A stretch of DNA of 29,119 bases from positions 1 to 29,119 of the forward strand of contig DLMI01000170.1 of NCBI GenBank assembly GCA_002478145.1, in the 5' to 3' direction. Position 1 is the stretch's first letter. Every line of letters begins with the position of its first letter. The notes below the pieces were generated by a model that saw nothing but the letters and a program-made list of their open reading frames with translations, ran no database searches and was not told the origin of the DNA. This stretch comes from Acidobacteria bacterium UBA7540 (lineage in GTDB: Bacteria > Acidobacteriota > Terriglobia > UBA7540). This document shows positions 25,189 to 29,119 of this stretch, piece by piece. A program made the position numbers and the translations under genes.

Positions 25189-25857
25189 ATGGGCGAACGA
25201 AATAGCGAGAGCGCTGCCGGAACCCGTCATCCTGAATCTAATGAGAGGACTCTCATCTACATTCCCATCATCCATACCCAAGCCGACATGGGAGCGCTAA
25301 GCGAAGCGATCCAGCGCCTGAAAGTCAAGAAGCTAGGGCGTAAAGGCTGGGAGCGCAACGTGAACCTGGTTAACAAATTGTGGGCCCAGATCGAGTCGGC
25401 CATCGAGAGACTGGCGCTTCCCTATGACGGAGTTCGCCTTTATCAGGATGGATTGCCGGTTTGCGGGCGCGAGGTGGAGATTGTTACGGAGCTGGAAAAA
25501 GCCGGTAGCCGCAACCACGGGTTGCTTCATCGTTTACGGGAGAAGGGTGCCACGCTCATGGGCACGGAATCTTCCGAGCTTTTGGTGGAGGAATATCAAC
25601 TCTTCAAGGAGGACTTCGCTTCCGGGAAGCCAGAGTTCGCCACTCGAGAGGAGCCGCGCCGAAAAGCCTTGAGAGATTCCTTGCTCAAAAGGCGCGATGA
25701 ATACATCGCCGGTCGGATCAACGAGACGCTTCGGGCGGGGGAAACGGGCCTGATCTTCCTCGGGATGCTTCACTCCCTGGGCTCCTGGCTCGATAAAGAT
25801 ATCCGGGTCGTCTATTTGATTCACCAACCCTCAGGTCGTGGAGAGAAAGAGCAATGA
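25189..25857 (+). CDS. Hypothetical protein, first gene of the stress/gas-vesicle-like operon
   Basis: Not assigned to a named family. The protein is 222 aa and soluble-looking: TLIYIPIIHTQADMGAL begins the likely conserved part, then VKKLGRKGWERNVNLVNKLW, RLYQDGLPVCG, a long charged helix around EEYQLFKEDFASGKPEF, and GLIFLGMLHSLGSWLDKDIR near the end. No membrane segment. The first 20 residues look weakly conserved, so the true start may lie later. No other ATG/GTG start precedes the conserved part. Its stop overlaps the regulator start (ATGA, 25854-25857), so it belongs to the operon. I infer a role linked to that regulator or the chaperones. Confidence 0.75.
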   Translation: MGERNSESAAGTRHPESNERTLIYIPIIHTQADMGALSEAIQRLKVKKLGRKGWERNVNLVNKLWAQIESAIERLALPYDGVRLYQDGLPVCGREVEIVTELEKAGSRNHGLLHRLREKGATLMGTESSELLVEEYQLFKEDFASGKPEFATREEPRRKALRDSLLKRRDEYIAGRINETLRAGETGLIFLGMLHSLGSWLDKDIRVVYLIHQPSGRGEKEQ

Positions 25858-27260
25858 CAGCCGCTGGCAGTAAGGTTCTTATTGTGGACGGGAATGAGCA
25901 AATCGCCTTGCTCTCCACGTTCCTCAACCAAGAGGTGATAACCACGGTGGTGGCCCACAGCGGGCAAGCCGCCCTGGAAAAGATCCGCTCCGAACATCCC
26001 GATGCTCTGGTCGTGGACATGAAGCTGTCCGATATGGACGGCATGCAGATCCTGAAAGGGGCAAAAGCCCTGGACGAGGACCTCCCCGTCATTCTGATCA
26101 CGGGCTATCCGGAAATCCGGGATGCGGTGGCGGCGATGAGGGCAGGCGCTCACGATTACCTGGCGAAACCTCTCAAACACCACGAGGTGCTGCGCGTGGT
26201 CTTCCGCGCGCTGAACGAACGCGCTCTCAAGCGCAAGCTGCGACGTCTCTCCTGCCAGATCGAAGACGAGTCTTCGCTCCGGGAGTCCATGGGTCCCAGC
26301 AGTGTCGTGAAGCAGTTGATCGCCGATGTAGGCCGAGTGGCCGGAACCAACTTCAGCGTCTTGATACTGGGAGAAACCGGATCGGGGAAGGAGATTGTGG
26401 CGCACGCCATCCATCAGAACAGTCCTCGCTGCCAGGCTCCTTTTATGATGGTGGATTGCGGGGCCATTCCCGAGGCCCTTTTAGAAAGCGAGCTGTTTGG
26501 ACATGAAAGGGGAGCCTACACGGGCGCGGACAGACAGAAAATTGGAAAAATCGAAATGGCCCATGGCGGAACACTTTTCCTGGACGAAATCTCGAACATG
26601 CCTTTAGGCTCCCAGGCCAAGCTTCTGCGGGTACTTCAAGACAAGACGATCTGCCGCATTGGCGGCACCCAGACCATCAACACGGATGTCCGGGTTCTGT
26701 CCGCCAGCAACCAAGACCTGCAACGCTTGGGCGAATCCGGCACCTTTCGTCCCGACGTCTATTTTCGGTTGAACGAGTTCACCATCTGGGTTCCGCCCTT
26801 GCGCGAGCGACAGGAGGACGTCCTGTATCTGGCGAAGCGGTTCGTGGATATCACGAATCTCGAGTTGCAGAAGAACGTGAAGGGCTTTTCGCAATCTGCG
26901 GTCGATGCTTTGCTCGCCTGCGACTGGCCTGGAAATGTTCGGCAGCTCCGTTCCGTGATCCGCCGCGCGGTTCTTCTGGCAGACGATATGATCACCGAGC
27001 AGCACATGAGGATCGATTGTGTATCCCCCAAACTCACTCTCCCTGACCCTGGATGCAATCAGGAAACTCCAGACACGCTGCCGGAAGGCCTTCCCTTCAA
27101 GGAAATCATGCAACGGAGGATTGTCGCCATCGAGCGGGAGATCCTGGCTCATGTGCTGCGGGAAACGGGAGGGAATAAGGCAAAAGCCGCTCGCGTGCTA
27201 CACATCGATTATAAGACTATACATTCAAAAGTCAGGCAATATGGCATTCCTATAGATTGA
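25854..27260 (+). CDS. Sigma-54-dependent response regulator, NtrC family
   Basis: A 468-aa three-domain activator. The receiver (1-120) has phosphoacceptor D55 in VVDMKLSDMDG, T83 and K105. The acidic pocket is D12-G13 where a second acid is usual. The AAA+ domain has Walker A GETGSGKE (173-180), the sigma-54 contact loop GAYTGA (220-225, Tyr variant of GAFTGA) and Walker B LFLDEI (241-246). The C-terminal Fis-type helix-turn-helix is seen as GGNKAKAARVLHIDYKTIHSKV. No sensor kinase is in the window. It overlaps the previous gene by ATGA and is followed by hsp20 after 17 bp, so it probably controls its own operon. Confidence 0.95.
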   Translation: MTAAGSKVLIVDGNEQIALLSTFLNQEVITTVVAHSGQAALEKIRSEHPDALVVDMKLSDMDGMQILKGAKALDEDLPVILITGYPEIRDAVAAMRAGAHDYLAKPLKHHEVLRVVFRALNERALKRKLRRLSCQIEDESSLRESMGPSSVVKQLIADVGRVAGTNFSVLILGETGSGKEIVAHAIHQNSPRCQAPFMMVDCGAIPEALLESELFGHERGAYTGADRQKIGKIEMAHGGTLFLDEISNMPLGSQAKLLRVLQDKTICRIGGTQTINTDVRVLSASNQDLQRLGESGTFRPDVYFRLNEFTIWVPPLRERQEDVLYLAKRFVDITNLELQKNVKGFSQSAVDALLACDWPGNVRQLRSVIRRAVLLADDMITEQHMRIDCVSPKLTLPDPGCNQETPDTLPEGLPFKEIMQRRIVAIEREILAHVLRETGGNKAKAARVLHIDYKTIHSKVRQYGIPID

Positions 27261-27277
27261 AAGGGATAAGGTGCGTT

Positions 27278-27796
27278 ATGACGGAAAAGAAAAAAGAACG
27301 AACCTCGAGGGGTGGGATGGAAGGCGGCCTGGGAGGGATTCTCAAGGGCCTGGGAGACTTGGTGGAGAAGCTCGGTGAACTAGCCGAAAGCGGTCAAGAG
27401 CTCTCCAAAACAGGGGAGATTCGCGGGCCGGGAAAAGAGCTCAGAGGGATTTACGGATTCAAGGTTAAGGTGGGGCTGGGAGAGGAGGGGCCGAGCCTCG
27501 AGCCCTTCGGAAATATTCGGCGGGACGCCAAATCCGGGCGAACCGAAGTTCAGGAGGTCCGAGAACCCATGGTGGACGTTTTTGAGGAAGACGACTACCT
27601 GCTGGTTTTGGCGGAGTTGCCCGGCATCGGCAAGGAGGACGTGCGGGTTGAGGTCAAGGACGATGTGCTGACGATTTCCGCCGAGAGAGGCGACAAGAAA
27701 TACCGCAAGGAAGTTCTCCTGCCCCGGAACGTTTCCAAGGAGAAGATGCAGGTCTCCTGTAACAACGGGGTCCTGGAAATCAAGTGCCTTAAGTAG
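27278..27796 (+). CDS. Hsp20 family small heat-shock protein, GvpH-like
   Basis: A 172-aa protein. A Gly-rich N-terminus ([20 protein letters not shown]) is followed by a conserved middle ([23 protein letters not shown]) and an alpha-crystallin domain from about residue 85 ([46 protein letters not shown]). The Gly-rich lead and [10 protein letters not shown] segment resemble Hsp20 proteins of bacterial gas-vesicle clusters more than ordinary IbpA-type proteins (family memory). The ATG at 27278 has AAGG upstream. A TTG at 27257 would add seven residues. The CDC48 gene follows after 20 bp. Confidence 0.9.
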   Translation: MTEKKKERTSRGGMEGGLGGILKGLGDLVEKLGELAESGQELSKTGEIRGPGKELRGIYGFKVKVGLGEEGPSLEPFGNIRRDAKSGRTEVQEVREPMVDVFEEDDYLLVLAELPGIGKEDVRVEVKDDVLTISAERGDKKYRKEVLLPRNVSKEKMQVSCNNGVLEIKCLK

Positions 27797-27802
27797 CCCG
27801 CT

Positions 27803-27810
27803 GGGGAGGA
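27803..27810 (+). promoter_or_regulatory. Shine-Dalgarno deciding an ATC start
   Basis: GGGGAGGA ends six bases before ATC at 27817. The in-frame stop TAA at 27790-27792 and the absence of ATG, GTG or TTG up to 27817 leave this ATC as the only codon in proper position. Confidence 0.7.
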
Positions 27811-27816
27811 GCCACC

Positions 27817-29119
27817 ATCGAAACCGCAGAGAAGTCGTTCAAGCTTAAAGTCAGCGAGGCGCTCAGCAAGGACGTGAGTCGTGGGTACGCCCGCATGGGG
27901 CCGGAGGATCTTGCGCTCTTGCAGGTGGACGTGGGAGACATTGTGGAAGTTGTCGGCAAGGGTAGAACCGTGTGCAAGGCGATGCCGGCTTACAAGGAGA
28001 TGCGCGGTCAGTCCCGGATTCAACTGGACGGAATCACGCGCGAGAATGCCGGGACGGGACTGGACGAGTTCGTTCAAGTGCGCCGCATAGCTTGCCCACC
28101 CGCCGAGCGGGTGGTGCTGGCCCCCACGAACATTACTCCTTCCGAACGCGATTTGGAATACATCGGCAGCCGGCTGGATGGCCTGCCGGTTTTGGCCGCG
28201 AGCCGCATCCGGGCCATCCTCTTTGGAGCGCGCTGGGCGGATTTCAAGGTGGAAAGCACGGTGCCCAAAGGGCCCGTGCTCATTAACCCCATGACCCAAC
28301 TGGTGATCTCCAAAGGGGCCCAGCCCGAGGAGATGGCCGCTCGCGCGATTTCCTATGAGGACATCGGTGGCCTGAAGCCCCAACTCCAGCGTATCCGCGA
28401 AATGATCGAACTGCCCTTGCGTTACCCCGAGGTCTTCGAGCGCCTGGGAATTGACGCACCGAAAGGGGTGCTTCTACACGGGCCTCCTGGATGCGGTAAG
28501 ACGCTGATTGCCCGCGCCATTGCGCATGAGACCCAGGCGAACTTCTATGCCGTCAGCGGGCCCGAAATCATCCACAAGTTTTACGGCGAGAGTGAAGCAC
28601 ATTTGCGCAAGATTTTTGAAGAGGGCAGCCGCAAGGCCCCCAGCATCATCTTCCTGGATGAGATCGACGCCATTGCCCCCCGCCGCGAGCAAGTGGTGGG
28701 CGAGGTCGAGAAGCGGGTCGTAGCCCAGTTGTTGGCATTGATGGACGGACTCGCCAAGCGGCAGAAGGTCATCGTTATTGCGGCGACCAACTTGCCTAAT
28801 GTGCTCGATCCGGCCCTGCGGCGGCCAGGGCGGTTTGACCGAGAGATTAGCATCCCCATTCCCGACCGCCACGGACGCAAGGAGATCCTGGAGATCCACA
28901 GCCGAGGCATGCCTCTGGCCGAACAAGTAGACCTGAATCACTTGGCGGAGATCACGCATGGTTTCGTAGGGGCCGACTTGGAAGCCCTTTGCCGGGAAGC
29001 TGCGATGATTTGCCTGCGGCGCATCATGCCCGATGTGGACTTCGGCTTGGCGCGAATTCCTTATGACCAACTGGCCAAGCTCGAGGTGGGAATGGATGAT
29101 TTCCTGGAGGCCCTCCGGG
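27817..29119 (+). CDS. CDC48/p97-type AAA ATPase, 5' part, apparent ATC start
   Basis: The open frame runs to the window end, giving 434 codons. The N-terminal double-psi barrel begins at [20 protein letters not shown] and has [15 protein letters not shown] and [12 protein letters not shown]. The D1 AAA domain starts at [20 protein letters not shown], with Walker A GPPGCGKT (222-229), Walker B IIFLDEID (277-284), sensor AATN and arginine fingers R336 and R339 in RRPGRF. A second AAA domain is expected beyond the window. The family's conserved N-terminus lies upstream of the first GTG (27874), so that start is too late. CDC48 proteins unfold or remodel proteins; relatives occur in gas-vesicle clusters together with GvpH-like Hsp20. 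Confidence 0.93.
   Translation, partial: METAEKSFKLKVSEALSKDVSRGYARMGPEDLALLQVDVGDIVEVVGKGRTVCKAMPAYKEMRGQSRIQLDGITRENAGTGLDEFVQVRRIACPPAERVVLAPTNITPSERDLEYIGSRLDGLPVLAASRIRAILFGARWADFKVESTVPKGPVLINPMTQLVISKGAQPEEMAARAISYEDIGGLKPQLQRIREMIELPLRYPEVFERLGIDAPKGVLLHGPPGCGKTLIARAIAHETQANFYAVSGPEIIHKFYGESEAHLRKIFEEGSRKAPSIIFLDEIDAIAPRREQVVGEVEKRVVAQLLALMDGLAKRQKVIVIAATNLPNVLDPALRRPGRFDREISIPIPDRHGRKEILEIHSRGMPLAEQVDLNHLAEITHGFVGADLEALCREAAMICLRRIMPDVDFGLARIPYDQLAKLEVGMDDFLEALR

Overview
The window looks like a GC-rich chromosomal segment from an acidobacterium-like organism (Acidobacteriota; inference, not proven). The reasons are a multiheme cytochrome/TPR protein paired with a CRTAC1-type FG-GAP/ASPIC-UnbV protein, single-copy housekeeping genes of ordinary bacterial type, and many dispersed palindromic repeats between genes. 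No tRNA, rRNA, CRISPR array, transposase or phage gene was seen.

Region 1 (1-4047, plus strand) is a translation and ribosome-maturation block: the 3' end of ffh, rpsP, khpA, rimM, trmD, rplS and rnhB. The rimM-trmD and trmD-rplS pairs are coupled by ATGA overlaps. Region 2 (4048-7208) holds pyrimidine biosynthesis: pyrC on plus, converging on pyrF-pyrE on minus. pyrF carries two in-frame copies of one 31-bp near-palindromic repeat. pyrR lies about 15 kb away (21796-22371), and pyrB, carA/B and pyrD are not in the window.

Region 3 (7209-15259) is mixed: gltX and a DksA/TraR zinc-finger protein (minus), a solo lutC-like gene (plus), a lactonase/histidine phosphatase pair (minus), a double-SIS sugar isomerase (plus), a DUF433 antitoxin-like gene followed by a truncated DUF5615 partner, and two small coiled-coil proteins (minus). 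Region 4 (15306-20134, minus) is the CRTAC1-like protein and, upstream of it in transcription order, a five-heme membrane cytochrome with C-terminal TPRs. Region 5 (20336-24489) holds a CYTH-domain protein, endonuclease V, pyrR, a small zinc-ribbon protein and a tyrosine phenol-lyase whose specificity residues are all conserved.

Region 6 (25189 to the window end, plus) is the most interesting: a tightly coupled set of an unrecognised 222-aa protein, a sigma-54 response regulator, an Hsp20 of the GvpH-like type and a CDC48-type AAA ATPase that runs off the window. This gene set resembles the accessory part of bacterial gas-vesicle clusters. The CDC48 gene appears to start at an ATC codon behind a well-placed Shine-Dalgarno sequence.

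Across the window, at least six copies of a long inverted repeat and several other repeat families sit between genes. At several genes (lutC, pyrE, pyrF, tpl and the CYTH gene) the stop codon lies in or directly against a repeat.
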